DNA from: Bacteroidota bacterium
GTDB taxonomy: Bacteria; Bacteroidota; Bacteroidia; Cytophagales; Cyclobacteriaceae
Assembly: GCA_023417065.1 (NCBI GenBank)
Contig: JAEZGH010000028.1
Location: forward strand, 1-20,094
Direction: 5' to 3'
DNA: 20,094 bases
The notes beneath the pieces were generated by a model, which saw nothing but the letters and a program-made list of their open reading frames with translations, did not search any database and was not told the origin of the DNA. Shown one piece after another: positions 4,528 to 13,105 of the stretch. The translations under genes and the position numbers were made by a program. Positions within the stretch are counted from its first letter, which is position 1. Every line of letters starts with the position of its first letter.

Positions 4528-5562
4528 ATGGACCAAAAAAGAACGGAAATCAGTCAGGTAGGCGAATTTGGGTTGATCGACAGGATCAGCCAGTCATTCA
4601 ACCCGGTAAATCAATCTTCACTTAAGGGCATGGGCGATGACGCTGCCGTCATTGACGCCGGGGATTCGGCAATCGTGGTTTCGACCGACATGCTTGTTGA
4701 GGGCGTTCACTTTGATCTGGCTTACACGCCGCTCAAGCACCTGGGATATAAATCCGTAGCCGTTAACGTTTCAGATATCGCTGCGATGAATGCAAAGCCG
4801 GAACAGATCACGGTGAGCATAGCCTTGAGTAACCGGTTTTCGCTTGAGGCGGTCGATGAACTTTACGCCGGCATCCGCGCTGCCTGCGATAGTTTCCGCG
4901 TGGACCTTGTTGGCGGAGATACGACTTCTTCCCTCACAGGTCTGATTATTTCGATTACGGCCATCGGAAGAGCGCCCAAGCATCGCCTGGCTTATCGGAG
5001 CGGGGCTAAGCCCAACGATATTGTCTGTGTAACGGGTGACCTCGGCGCCGCATTCCTCGGTTTGCAGGTCCTCGAACGTGAGAAAGCCGTCTACTCGACC
5101 AACCCCGACATGCAGCCGGGGATTGAACAGTATGAGTACCTGGTGCGCAGGTTTCTCAAACCCGAAGCCCGTATGGATATCGTTTACGAGCTTGAGGAAC
5201 TTAACGTGATACCGACTTCGATGATCGATATCTCGGATGGCCTCGCGTCAGAAATAATGCACCTTTCCCGTCAGTCAGGTCTGGGCTTCAGGATTTTCGA
5301 GGACAAAGTTCCGATGGAAACGTTTGCCTATGAGACCGCTGCGATGGAGTTCAAAGTCGATCCTGCAACGTGTGCCCTGAACGGGGGCGAAGACTACGAG
5401 CTGTTGTTCACAATTCCGCAGTCGGATTTTGAAAAGGTGAAAAACCACCAGGACATCCATCTGGTGGGATACGTGCACGACAAGAAGGAAAACGTCATGG
5501 TGACGAAGCAGGGCAATGTTGTCCCGCTCACTGCGCAGGGCTGGAATCACTTCAGGGAGTAA
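4528..5562 (+). CDS. thiL: Thiamine-monophosphate kinase
   Basis: Phosphorylates thiamine monophosphate to thiamine diphosphate with ATP, the last step of cofactor synthesis. At 344 aa it is full length. Motifs in order are GMGDDAAV (34-41), STDMLVEGVHF (52-62), VNVSDIAAM (79-87) and VGGDTT (128-133), which form the Mg-nucleotide site. MIDISDGLA (232-240) and NGGEDYELLF (285-294) belong to the C-terminal AIR-synthase-like domain. The ATG at 4528 is preferred because AAGGAG lies 6 nt upstream and the promoter -7 element at 4469-4476 overlaps the only earlier start. No other thi genes are adjacent. It converges on the next gene with a 12-bp gap. Confidence 0.96.
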   Translation: MDQKRTEISQVGEFGLIDRISQSFNPVNQSSLKGMGDDAAVIDAGDSAIVVSTDMLVEGVHFDLAYTPLKHLGYKSVAVNVSDIAAMNAKPEQITVSIALSNRFSLEAVDELYAGIRAACDSFRVDLVGGDTTSSLTGLIISITAIGRAPKHRLAYRSGAKPNDIVCVTGDLGAAFLGLQVLEREKAVYSTNPDMQPGIEQYEYLVRRFLKPEARMDIVYELEELNVIPTSMIDISDGLASEIMHLSRQSGLGFRIFEDKVPMETFAYETAAMEFKVDPATCALNGGEDYELLFTIPQSDFEKVKNHQDIHLVGYVHDKKENVMVTKQGNVVPLTAQGWNHFRE

Positions 5563-5574
5563 GCTGCCGAGAGC

Positions 5575-5940
5575 CTAATCTTCGGGGTAGGGGATAAAGA
5601 CGAAGTTTGTGAATGACTCATCGACGACGAAAAGGCAGCAGAATTCGTCCGGATCCTTGTATGCATTTTCAAAGTCGGCGCGCTTATCTTTTGACACCAG
5701 CTCGCGCTGAAGGAACTCGTCCAGGTAGGAAGCGAAGTAGTTCCAGTCGGTGTTGCTGTTCAACCTGTCGATGAGTATTTGTCCGACGGGCTGTGCTTCC
5801 TTGCAAATGACAAACACCGGATATTCAAAACCCGCCTTTCGAATCTGATAGGATGCTTCCTTCAGCAGTTCGGATACCTTCACAAAATCCTGCGAGATTG
5901 TGCCGAGATACTTTCCACTTAATTCCGGATCGTTTTGCAT
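5575..5940 (-). CDS. Hypothetical protein, acidic and soluble
   Basis: A 121-aa protein that I cannot place in a named family, though its composition suggests a conserved cytoplasmic protein. It has no signal peptide or membrane helix. Notable stretches are YLGTISQDFVKVSELLKEASYQIRK near the N-terminus (a helix), YPVFVICKEAQPVGQILIDR (beta-strand then helix), DWNYFASYLDEFLQREL, and a hydrophobic-acidic C-terminus EFCCLFVVDESFTNFVFIPYPED. The pattern suggests a compact alpha/beta domain. An in-frame TTG at 5970 would add ten residues, but it lies inside a TAATTTTG -7 element, so the ATG at 5940 is chosen. It converges on thiL. Confidence 0.72.
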   Translation of the reverse strand: MQNDPELSGKYLGTISQDFVKVSELLKEASYQIRKAGFEYPVFVICKEAQPVGQILIDRLNSNTDWNYFASYLDEFLQRELVSKDKRADFENAYKDPDEFCCLFVVDESFTNFVFIPYPED

Positions 5941-5967
5941 GAATTGTTTAATGTTTAAAGATGCGTT

Positions 5968-5998
5968 CAAAATTAATCAGGGGACGTGATTTGTGAAA
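5968..5998 (-). promoter_or_regulatory. Promoter (TTTC-N19-TAATTTTG) for the 5575-5940 gene
   Basis: On the minus strand TTTC (5998-5995) and TAATTTTG (5975-5968) are separated by 19 bp, one mismatch from the TTTG-N19-TAnnTTTG consensus. The predicted start point lies about 20 nt before the ATG at 5940. Confidence 0.55.
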
Positions 5999-6020
5999 TC
6001 TTCCGGTTAAGGGATTGTAT

Positions 6021-6626
6021 TCAGGGTTCCGGATCAGCGAATCCATTGGCGATGAATCGTTCGGCGTGGTGTTTCAGCTCAGGGAAGAATTCCCTGAACT
6101 CGGTCTGAAATTCCTTCTTATAACGGATAAGTTCGTTCATGGCTTCATCCATATGCGATGTATAGGGGGTACGCCGCGACATACCGGTCAACGTGCGACC
6201 AATACCTTCCACGCGCGCATAGTTCGTCAGCCAGTCGCCGCGAACCATGTAGGGCAAAAAACTTTTGACGTTTTCGGGTAGAATGCTGTCGAACGATGCA
6301 ATGGTTCGATACGTATTCTTCGCGAATTCGTTGAGTGGCATGTCGTGCCATTGCGGCCAGTCCGTTGCCAGAAAGTGATCGTAGAACACGTCAACGATTA
6401 CGCCGGCGTAATGGCGGTACTTTGCCCGGAGGCGGTTTTTGCTTTGCGATACAACGGGATGGGTATCCGTGAATGCATCGATAGCGCGGTGCAGATAAAT
6501 TCCGTTCTTTACGTCATCGTCGAACATCGCGAGAGCGCTCCTTCCTTTGACAAAGTCGGCAATGAAATTCCCAAGCAACAATTTTTTGTCGTCTCCCGAC
6601 AGGTATGCATGGGCGAGGAAGTTCAT
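6021..6626 (-). CDS. acpH: Acyl carrier protein phosphodiesterase-like protein (AcpH/DUF479)
   Basis: A 201-aa protein of the AcpH family, whose Escherichia coli member removes the 4'-phosphopantetheine group from acyl carrier protein. Family-typical segments are MNFLAHAYLS at the start, LLGNFIADFVKG (17-28), GIYLHRAIDAFTDTHP (42-57), HYAGVIVDVFYDHFLA (72-87) and a C-terminal half with TGMSRRTPY. The HD-like histidine/aspartate residues H6, D24, H46 and D54 are candidate metal ligands by analogy. Many Bacteroidota members are annotated only as DUF479, and turnover of ACP by this one is inferred. It is divergent from the exported amidohydrolase. Only a weak TATTTTGC sits just upstream of the ATG. 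Confidence 0.85.
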   Translation of the reverse strand: MNFLAHAYLSGDDKKLLLGNFIADFVKGRSALAMFDDDVKNGIYLHRAIDAFTDTHPVVSQSKNRLRAKYRHYAGVIVDVFYDHFLATDWPQWHDMPLNEFAKNTYRTIASFDSILPENVKSFLPYMVRGDWLTNYARVEGIGRTLTGMSRRTPYTSHMDEAMNELIRYKKEFQTEFREFFPELKHHAERFIANGFADPEP

Positions 6627-6755
6627 AAGGCAAAATACAAAAAGGATTCTCTTTGCCGGGCTGTTAGTCGTCTTTTGTGGGCAGGTGCTGTCACAGATCG
6701 ACTACAACGCGCTCAGGCTGTTGAACTTCCTTCAGAAATTGAGCATATTGACCAG

Positions 6756-8057
6756 ATGAAACATATCCTGACCTGCTTTCTTGTCCTGGGTGTCGTCATC
6801 ACCGGGGCAGCTCAACGTACTGTCATTCACTGCGGCAAACTCATCGATGGCAAAAGCGATCATGTACAAACCGAAATGACGATCACCGTCGAGGGAAATA
6901 AGATTGTTTCTGTTGAGAAAGGTTACCGGAAGCCGGGGGCGAAAGACAAGCTGATCGACCTGAAAGCCAAAACCGTATTGCCGGGCTTGATCGACATGCA
7001 CGTCCATCTCGAGAGTGAAGTCAGCAAGGACGATGCACTGAACCGGTTTGTATTGAATGATGCGGACATTGCGTTTCAGTCGGCGGTCTATGCCCGTGTA
7101 ACCCTGCTCGCGGGCTTTACCACGGTGCGCGATCTTGGGGGTTCAGGGGTTAACATTGCGCTGCGAAATGCTGTGAACAAGGGACTGGTGCCCGGGCCAC
7201 GGATTTTTACTGCGGGGAAATCCATTGCTACAACGGGTGGGCACGCGGACCCTACCAACGGCTACAGTGTTCGTCTTATGGGAAATCCTGGCCCGCGCGA
7301 TGGGGTCGTCAATTCGCCTGAAGAGGCGCGGCAGGCGGTCAGGCAACATTATAAAGACGGCGCCGATTTGATCAAGATCACTGCTACGGGCGGGGTGCTG
7401 AGTCTCGCGAAAGACGGCTCGGGGCCCCAGTTTACTGACGACGAGCTAAAGGCGATAATCGAAACTGCGCGCGACTACGGCATGCATACCGCTGCACATG
7501 CCCATGGAACGGAAGGCATGAAAAGGGCTGTGCTGGCGGGCATAACAACGATCGAACACGGCACGCGTATGACAGAGGAGATAATGGACCTGATGAAGGA
7601 AAGAGGAACCTACTACGTTCCGACCATCATCGCGGGTAAGTCGGTAGGGGAGAATGCCCGCATTCCAGGATATTTTCATCCGCTCGTCGTTCCCAAGGCG
7701 CTGGAGATAGGTCCGGCGATACAGGAAACCTTTCGACAGGCCTACAAACGCGGGGTGAAGATCGCGTTCGGGACGGATTCAGGGGTATCGCCTCACGGCC
7801 AGAATGCGCGTGAATTCGGGTACATGGTAGAGGTGGGGATGCCGCCAATGGAGGCAATCAAGAGCGCCACGTCGGTAAATGCCGGCATCCTAAAAATGGG
7901 CGATCAGATTGGCAGCCTCGAGGCAGGGAAGCTGGCCGACATCATCGCCACGGACGACGATCCGGTTAGCAATATTCGCACGCTTGAGAGCGTGTTTTTT
8001 GTGATGAAAGACGGCGTCCTCTACAAGAACGAGGGCAAGCCTGTGGCCGGTTTCTGA
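6756..8057 (+). CDS. Exported metal-dependent amidohydrolase (prolidase/imidazolonepropionase-like)
   Basis: A 433-aa enzyme of the amidohydrolase superfamily. Residues 1-20 form a signal peptide ending AAQ, so the enzyme is exported and probably periplasmic. The open frame runs much further upstream, antisense to acpH, but the signal peptide fixes the ATG at 6756. The binuclear metal site is complete: H82 and H84 (DMHVHL), K207 (LIKITATGG, the carboxylated lysine), H248 (AAHAHG), H268 (TTIEHGT) and D341 (AFGTDSG). The closest experimentally studied relatives are Xaa-Pro/Xaa-Arg dipeptidase-like carboxypeptidases and imidazolonepropionases. The substrate cannot be read from the sequence; a dipeptide or N-acyl amino acid is plausible. 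A single gene followed by lepA, with no catabolic partners. Confidence 0.9.
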   Translation: MKHILTCFLVLGVVITGAAQRTVIHCGKLIDGKSDHVQTEMTITVEGNKIVSVEKGYRKPGAKDKLIDLKAKTVLPGLIDMHVHLESEVSKDDALNRFVLNDADIAFQSAVYARVTLLAGFTTVRDLGGSGVNIALRNAVNKGLVPGPRIFTAGKSIATTGGHADPTNGYSVRLMGNPGPRDGVVNSPEEARQAVRQHYKDGADLIKITATGGVLSLAKDGSGPQFTDDELKAIIETARDYGMHTAAHAHGTEGMKRAVLAGITTIEHGTRMTEEIMDLMKERGTYYVPTIIAGKSVGENARIPGYFHPLVVPKALEIGPAIQETFRQAYKRGVKIAFGTDSGVSPHGQNAREFGYMVEVGMPPMEAIKSATSVNAGILKMGDQIGSLEAGKLADIIATDDDPVSNIRTLESVFFVMKDGVLYKNEGKPVAGF

Positions 8058-8149
8058 TGCTGGCAGGAACCTGACTTATCGCCCGCAAACGCGTCCTGAG
8101 ATATTTCAGCGTCGGCCATAATTCGCCGACCGAAATCTGGATTTTTTGA

Positions 8150-8157
8150 TACTTTTG
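8150..8157 (+). promoter_or_regulatory. -7 element (TACTTTTG) for lepA
   Basis: TACTTTTG, followed by C, lies 31 bp before the lepA ATG and is identical to the thiL element. No TTTG is found at the -33 position. It could start a transcript running into folD and beyond, because no terminator is seen between lepA and the genes downstream. Confidence 0.6.
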
Positions 8158-8188
8158 CAGTTCTAAAAATCTGAGGACAAGGACGGGT

Positions 8189-9973
8189 ATGGAAAACATC
8201 CGCAATTTTTGCATCATCGCGCACATTGACCACGGCAAGAGTACCCTGGCTGACAGGCTGCTGGAAGCCACCGACACGCTTAGCCAGCGCCAGATGCAGG
8301 CACAGGTGCTCGATAATATGGACCTGGAACGCGAAAAGGGGATTACCATCAAGGCCCACGCGATCCAGATGAACTATACGCTGGACGGCAAGAAATATAC
8401 CCTCAACCTCATCGACACTCCTGGTCACGTCGACTTTTCATACGAAGTATCGCGCTCTATCGCGGCGTGTGAAGGGGCGCTGCTCATCGTAGACGCCAGC
8501 CAGGGAATCGAGGCCCAGACGATTTCCAACCTGTACCTCGCGCTCGAACACGATCTGGAGATCATTCCCGTGATGAACAAAATAGATTTGCCGCACGCAA
8601 TGCCCGAGGAGGTCACTGACGAAATCGTCGAGCTCATTGGTTGCAAGCGCGAAGACGTGATCCGTGCCAGCGCCAAGGAGGGAACCGGCATCGAGGAAAT
8701 CCTGCGTGCCGTCGTTACCCGGATTCCGCCTCCGAAAGGCGACCCTAAGGCGCCCCTGCAGGCGATGATCTTCGACTCTGTGTTCAACTCCTTCCGCGGA
8801 ATTGAAGTATACTTCAGAGTATTCAACGGCACCATCCGCAAGGGCGACCGCGTGAAGTTTGTGAGCACAGGCCAGGAATACTTTGCGGAAGAAATCGGCG
8901 TACTAAAGCTCGACAAGCAGTCCATGGGCGAAATCACCGCCGGCAACGTCGGCTACCTGATTTCCGGAATCAAGGTTGCAAAAGAAGTTCACGTAGGTGA
9001 TACAATTACCACTTCACAGAATCCCGGCGAATCGCTGAAAGGATTCCAGGAAGTGAAGCCAATGGTTTTTGCGGGTATCTATCCCGTTGAAACGTCGGAA
9101 TTTGAAGAACTTCGCGACGCGATGGAGAAACTTCAGCTGAACGATGCTTCGCTGGTGTGGGAAATGGAGACTTCAGCAGCTCTGGGCTTTGGATTTCGCT
9201 GTGGATTCCTTGGAATGCTCCACATGGAGATTATTCAGGAACGCCTGGAGCGCGAATTCAATATGACGGTAATTACTACCGTTCCATCTGTACAGTTCAA
9301 GGCTCACCTGACCAGCGGGGAAGAGATCAGTATCAACGCACCGTCGGAGATGCCCGATCCTACACGACTGGATTATATAGAAGAACCCTATATCAAGGCG
9401 CAGATCATTACAAAGTCTGAGTACATCGGACCGATCATCAGTCTTTGTATGGATAAGCGCGGGATCATAAAGAATCAGAATTACCTGACAACGGAACGTG
9501 TCGAAATGACTTTCGAAATGCCGTTGTCGGAAATCGTTTTTGACTTCTTCGACAAGCTCAAAACGATCTCACGTGGTTACGCTTCGCTGGATTATCATTT
9601 CATTGGTTTCAGGGAATCGGATATGGTGAAGCTTGACGTGATGCTCAATGGCGACCGTGTTGATGCGTTAAGTGCGATTGTTCATCGCGGCAAGGCGCAG
9701 GACTGGGGTCGGAAGCTATGTGAAAAACTCAAGGAACTCATTCCGCGCCATATGTTCGAGGTTGCAATTCAGGCTGCTATCGGACAAAAAATCGTGGCCC
9801 GGGAAACGATCAGTGCGATACGCAAGAATGTGATCGCCAAGTGTTACGGCGGAGATATTTCCCGTAAGCGGAAACTGCTGGAAAAACAGAAGAAAGGGAA
9901 GAAGCGCATGCGGCAGATTGGAACGGTTGAAGTTCCGCAGGAAGCCTTCATGGCGGTACTGAAGATCGACTAA
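8189..9973 (+). CDS. lepA: Elongation factor 4 (back-translocating GTPase)
   Basis: Ribosome-associated translational GTPase LepA/EF4, 594 aa, full length. GTPase motifs are AHIDHGKST (11-19), DTPGH (76-80), NKID (130-133) and SAK (161-163). The EF-G-like domains II, III and V follow, then the LepA-specific C-terminal domain with GGDISRKRKLLEKQKKGKKRMR near residues 558-579. The basic tail binds the ribosome. The start is well supported by its position and a partial purine-rich sequence (AAGGA) upstream. It is followed after 41 bp by folD on the same strand. Confidence 0.98.
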   Translation: MENIRNFCIIAHIDHGKSTLADRLLEATDTLSQRQMQAQVLDNMDLEREKGITIKAHAIQMNYTLDGKKYTLNLIDTPGHVDFSYEVSRSIAACEGALLIVDASQGIEAQTISNLYLALEHDLEIIPVMNKIDLPHAMPEEVTDEIVELIGCKREDVIRASAKEGTGIEEILRAVVTRIPPPKGDPKAPLQAMIFDSVFNSFRGIEVYFRVFNGTIRKGDRVKFVSTGQEYFAEEIGVLKLDKQSMGEITAGNVGYLISGIKVAKEVHVGDTITTSQNPGESLKGFQEVKPMVFAGIYPVETSEFEELRDAMEKLQLNDASLVWEMETSAALGFGFRCGFLGMLHMEIIQERLEREFNMTVITTVPSVQFKAHLTSGEEISINAPSEMPDPTRLDYIEEPYIKAQIITKSEYIGPIISLCMDKRGIIKNQNYLTTERVEMTFEMPLSEIVFDFFDKLKTISRGYASLDYHFIGFRESDMVKLDVMLNGDRVDALSAIVHRGKAQDWGRKLCEKLKELIPRHMFEVAIQAAIGQKIVARETISAIRKNVIAKCYGGDISRKRKLLEKQKKGKKRMRQIGTVEVPQEAFMAVLKID

Positions 9974-10014
9974 GCCTGATAAATCGGCATAAGAAACAGA
10001 TGAATTAATAACCA

Positions 10015-10899
10015 ATGCAGGTAGCAGAATCGTTCACGCTCATCGACGGCAAGAAAGTCTCGGCAGACATCAAGGCGGAGATTTCCCAAAAGGTCGCCGA
10101 ACGCAAACAGCAAAACAAGAAACTTCCCCACCTGGCCATCATTCTTGTGGGTGACGACGGCGCAAGCCAGACTTATGTAGATAACAAGGTTAAGGCGTGC
10201 AAGTCGGTCGGATTTCATTATACGATGATGCGGTTTGCCGATACGATCAGCGAAGAAAAGCTGATGAAGCACATCGACCACGTGAACAACGACGATGACG
10301 TTGACGGTTTCATCGTTCAGCTGCCCCTGCCGCCACATATTTCGGTTGAAAAGATCACTGAAAAGATTCGCGCCGACAAGGACGTGGATGGTTTTACAAA
10401 TCAGAACTTCGGCAGCATCATTTCAAAAACTCCGCTGCTTATGCCGGCTACGCCATTTGGCGTTATGGAATTGCTGCGCCGCTATAACATTGAACTCGAA
10501 GGCAAGCATGCCGTAGTAGTAGGCGCAAGCCGGATCACAGGCGCGCCGCTGAGTATGATGCTCACGCAGGCACACGCTACTGTCACGATATGCCACAAGT
10601 TCACGAAAGACCTCGCTACCTTTACCAGGGCTGCGGATATTCTCCTTGTTGCGGTAGGCAAGCCTGGGCTTATCACCGCTGAGATGGTAAAAGAAGGCGC
10701 TGTCGTTATCGACATCGGGACAACCCGTGTTGAAGGACCGCAATATGCGAAGGGCTGGGCTATCCGCGGTGACGTTGACTTCAAAGGCGTGGCGCCCAAG
10801 GCTTCGTACATCACCCCGGTACCCGGAGGCGTGGGGCCTATGACCATTGCTTCGCTGTTGTTGAATACGCTGCGCGCTACGGAACTTCGCTATCCGTGA
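10015..10899 (+). CDS. folD: Bifunctional methylenetetrahydrofolate dehydrogenase/cyclohydrolase
   Basis: Interconverts 5,10-methylene-, methenyl- and 10-formyl-tetrahydrofolate using NADP, supplying one-carbon units for purines and formyl-methionine. It has 294 aa. Y54 and K58 (YVDNK) are the folate-site residues, with Q102 (VQLPLP) and D125 (KDVDGF). The dinucleotide-binding loop is VVVGASRITGAP (167-178), close to the GASNIVG form of the E. coli enzyme. The C-terminal TPVPGGVGPMT signature is intact. The usual PCTP motif reads PATP at 144-147, a small deviation. It begins a tight plus-strand gene run; queE follows after 18 bp. Confidence 0.97.
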   Translation: MQVAESFTLIDGKKVSADIKAEISQKVAERKQQNKKLPHLAIILVGDDGASQTYVDNKVKACKSVGFHYTMMRFADTISEEKLMKHIDHVNNDDDVDGFIVQLPLPPHISVEKITEKIRADKDVDGFTNQNFGSIISKTPLLMPATPFGVMELLRRYNIELEGKHAVVVGASRITGAPLSMMLTQAHATVTICHKFTKDLATFTRAADILLVAVGKPGLITAEMVKEGAVVIDIGTTRVEGPQYAKGWAIRGDVDFKGVAPKASYITPVPGGVGPMTIASLLLNTLRATELRYP

Positions 10900-10917
10900 T
10901 AGCGTTCTCAATCCGCT

Positions 10918-11544
10918 TTGAATAATAACGCCCACCATACTGTTGTCGACACCCTGCCCCTCATGGAGGATTTTTATACGATCCAGGGCGAAGGGTATTA
11001 CCAGGGTTACGCTGCATACTTTATCCGCTTAGGCGGTTGCGATGTGGGCTGCGTCTGGTGCGACGTCAAAGAGTCGTGGGATGCATCTGCGCATCCTTCA
11101 GTTCCGGTCGAAGATATTGTAGCCAAAGCCAAAGCAAGCGGAACGCAGATCGCCGTAGTTACCGGAGGTGAACCTGCGATGTATAACCTGGAGAGGCTGA
11201 CGTCCGAACTCCATCAGGCAGGCCTCAAGACAAACATCGAAACTTCGGGTGCGTATCCATTGACTGGTACATGGGATTGGGTTTGTCTTTCTCCGAAGAA
11301 ATTCAAATCTCCCGATTCGTCGGTGTATCCCTTTGCCAATGAGCTCAAGGTGATCGTCTACAACCGCAGCGACTTCGCTTGGGCGGAGGAGCATGCGTCG
11401 CTTGTAAGCGGCGAATGTGAGTTGTTCCTGCAACCCGAATGGTCGCGCGAGAAAGAGATGCTTCCCGAAATCATCAATTACGTAAAAGCCAATCCGCGTT
11501 GGAAGGTGTCGCTTCAGATTCATAAGTACATGAACATCCCGTAA
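10918..11544 (+). CDS. queE: 7-carboxy-7-deazaguanine synthase
   Basis: Radical SAM enzyme that converts 6-carboxytetrahydropterin to 7-carboxy-7-deazaguanine, the second committed step towards queuosine in tRNA. The 4Fe-4S ligands are C41, C45 and C48 in GGCDVGCVWC, the CxxxCxxC spacing. FYTIQGEG (19-26) and the TGGEPA SAM-binding motif are also present. Numbering follows the proposed TTG start at 10918. An ATG 15 codons later (10963) would delete the conserved LPLME lead-in seen in relatives, so TTG is preferred, though without a clear ribosome-binding site. It sits between folD and pabB; both folate and queuosine pathways draw on 7,8-dihydroneopterin triphosphate. queC, queD and queF are not in the window. 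Confidence 0.93.
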   Translation: MNNNAHHTVVDTLPLMEDFYTIQGEGYYQGYAAYFIRLGGCDVGCVWCDVKESWDASAHPSVPVEDIVAKAKASGTQIAVVTGGEPAMYNLERLTSELHQAGLKTNIETSGAYPLTGTWDWVCLSPKKFKSPDSSVYPFANELKVIVYNRSDFAWAEEHASLVSGECELFLQPEWSREKEMLPEIINYVKANPRWKVSLQIHKYMNIP

Positions 11545-11546
11545 GG

Positions 11547-12521
11547 ATGAAACAGCAGGAGTTTGTTGACGTGTTGAACGCATGGGGTGAGCAGCGAAAG
11601 CCGTTTTTGTTCATCACCGATTTTGAACTTGAAAATCCCCTTGCGTTTCCGCTGCATGAAGTAGACCCGTCTGAAATACTCTTCGACATTCAGGGATTTC
11701 GAAACTTTGAAAAGGGCGATGCGTCCAGGGCCACAGGCGCTTCACTGCAAAAGCACCCTGTCCCGTTTGACGTTTACGAGCAAAAGTTTCTTCACGTTGC
11801 GCGGCACCTCTCGCGTGGCGACAGCTATCTGTTGAATCTTACAATTAAAACAGGCCTGAGCCTGGATTGCACGCTGCTGGATATTTTCCATATCAGCGCG
11901 GCGCCGTACAAGTTGTGGTTCAAAGATCAGTTCACCGTTTTCTCGCCGGAGAGCTTCATCAAAATTCGCGATGGCAGAATATTCTCGTATCCGATGAAGG
12001 GCACCATCGACGCTTCGCTTCCTGACGCAGAGGAAACCATTATGAAGGACGCGAAAGAGCTTGCCGAGCACGTCACCATTGTTGATCTCATCCGCAATGA
12101 CTTAAGCCTGATAGCCAGAGATGTAAAAGTCAATCGCTTCCGATATGTCGATCTGGTCAAAACTTCCGGCAAGGATCTGCTTCAGGTCAGTTCCGAGATT
12201 GTTGGAACGCTGAATGAAAACTGGCCTTCGCAATTGGGCGCTATACTGATGAGCCTGCTGCCGGCGGGGTCAATAAGCGGTGCGCCAAAACAGCGTACGC
12301 TGGAGATTATCCGCGAAGCTGAAAATGAAAAGCGAGGTTACTATACGGGAGTTTTTGGCTATTTTGATGGCCGTGAGCTCAACAGTGGGGTGATGATACG
12401 CTTCATTGAGCGCGACGGCCCGGATTACTTCTACCGAAGTGGCGGAGGAATTACCACGCAGAGCAACGCGAAAAGCGAATACGATGAAACGCTGAACAAG
12501 GTGTATGTCCCTGTTGATTGA
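11547..12521 (+). CDS. pabB: Aminodeoxychorismate synthase component I
   Basis: Chorismate-binding enzyme, 324 aa, forming 4-amino-4-deoxychorismate for p-aminobenzoate and folate. The diagnostic PIKGT-type motif reads PMKGT (149-153). Lysine K151 marks PabB, whereas anthranilate synthase has alanine there. Other family motifs are H175 and VDLIRNDL (179-186), SISGAPKQR (242-250) and YRSGGGITT (296-304). It is a short, Bacteroidota-like form lacking the usual long N-terminal domain. No glutamine amidotransferase subunit (pabA) is adjacent, so the ammonia source must be encoded elsewhere. The ATG lies two bases after the queE stop, and the end overlaps pabC by 17 bp, implying translational coupling. 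Confidence 0.93.
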   Translation: MKQQEFVDVLNAWGEQRKPFLFITDFELENPLAFPLHEVDPSEILFDIQGFRNFEKGDASRATGASLQKHPVPFDVYEQKFLHVARHLSRGDSYLLNLTIKTGLSLDCTLLDIFHISAAPYKLWFKDQFTVFSPESFIKIRDGRIFSYPMKGTIDASLPDAEETIMKDAKELAEHVTIVDLIRNDLSLIARDVKVNRFRYVDLVKTSGKDLLQVSSEIVGTLNENWPSQLGAILMSLLPAGSISGAPKQRTLEIIREAENEKRGYYTGVFGYFDGRELNSGVMIRFIERDGPDYFYRSGGGITTQSNAKSEYDETLNKVYVPVD

Positions 12522-13104
12522 ATCGATAAAAGTTAAGGATGGCCAGTACCTGAACTTGTTCTACCACGAACAACGGATGAACAGGTCGTTGCGCACACTG
12601 TGCGGTTCAACGGAGAACATCGATCTTGAGAAGTTTCTTGGGAAGTACGAAGCTCCGGCGGATGGAATTCACAAGTGCCGGATAGTCTACGACGACAACT
12701 CAATGGAGGTGGAGTTTACTCCTTACCAAATGAAAGTCATCGAAACGCTCAAAGTGGTAGAACACGACAGAATTAATTACGAATTCAAATATGCAGACCG
12801 CAGGACAATCGACCGATTGTTTGCCATGCGCGGGAAATGTGATGATATTCTCATTGTGAAACGGGGCATCGTTGCGGATACTTCGTTTTGCAATATTGTT
12901 TTCAGAAGAGAAAATGAATGGGTTACACCCTGGGCGCCATTGCTGAAGGGCACGCAACGACAGAAATTGATCGATGACCAAATAATAATCGAGGAGGAGA
13001 TAAGGATCACGGATCTGCCTGCGTTTGATTCATGGAAGCTGATCAATGCAATGATCGAATTTGATGCTCCGGAAAACGAAATTTCAAACATTGAACGGAA
13101 GTAA
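12505..13104 (+). CDS. pabC: Aminodeoxychorismate lyase-like PLP enzyme (aminotransferase class IV)
   Basis: A 199-aa fold-type IV PLP protein, best read as 4-amino-4-deoxychorismate lyase, which releases p-aminobenzoate and pyruvate. K95 (YEFKYADR) is the candidate Schiff-base lysine. The DDILIVKRGIVADTSFCNIVF segment (113-133) and the TPWAPLLKGTQRQKLI segment (141-156) match the phosphate-binding region of the family. VADTSFCN replaces the more usual VTEGSxSN, so the glutamate that contacts PLP looks substituted, as in a subgroup of short Bacteroidota PabC-like proteins. Activity is inferred from the pabB overlap (17 bp). The frame closes 1 bp before the next gene. A branched-chain or D-amino-acid aminotransferase relative is less likely at this size. 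Confidence 0.85.
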   Translation: MSLLIESIKVKDGQYLNLFYHEQRMNRSLRTLCGSTENIDLEKFLGKYEAPADGIHKCRIVYDDNSMEVEFTPYQMKVIETLKVVEHDRINYEFKYADRRTIDRLFAMRGKCDDILIVKRGIVADTSFCNIVFRRENEWVTPWAPLLKGTQRQKLIDDQIIIEEEIRITDLPAFDSWKLINAMIEFDAPENEISNIERK

Positions 13105-13105
13105 A

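Noticed and set aside
6345..6755. A 137-codon upstream extension of the amidohydrolase frame
   Set aside because: The extension is antisense to the intact acpH gene, and a clear signal peptide starts at the ATG at 6756.
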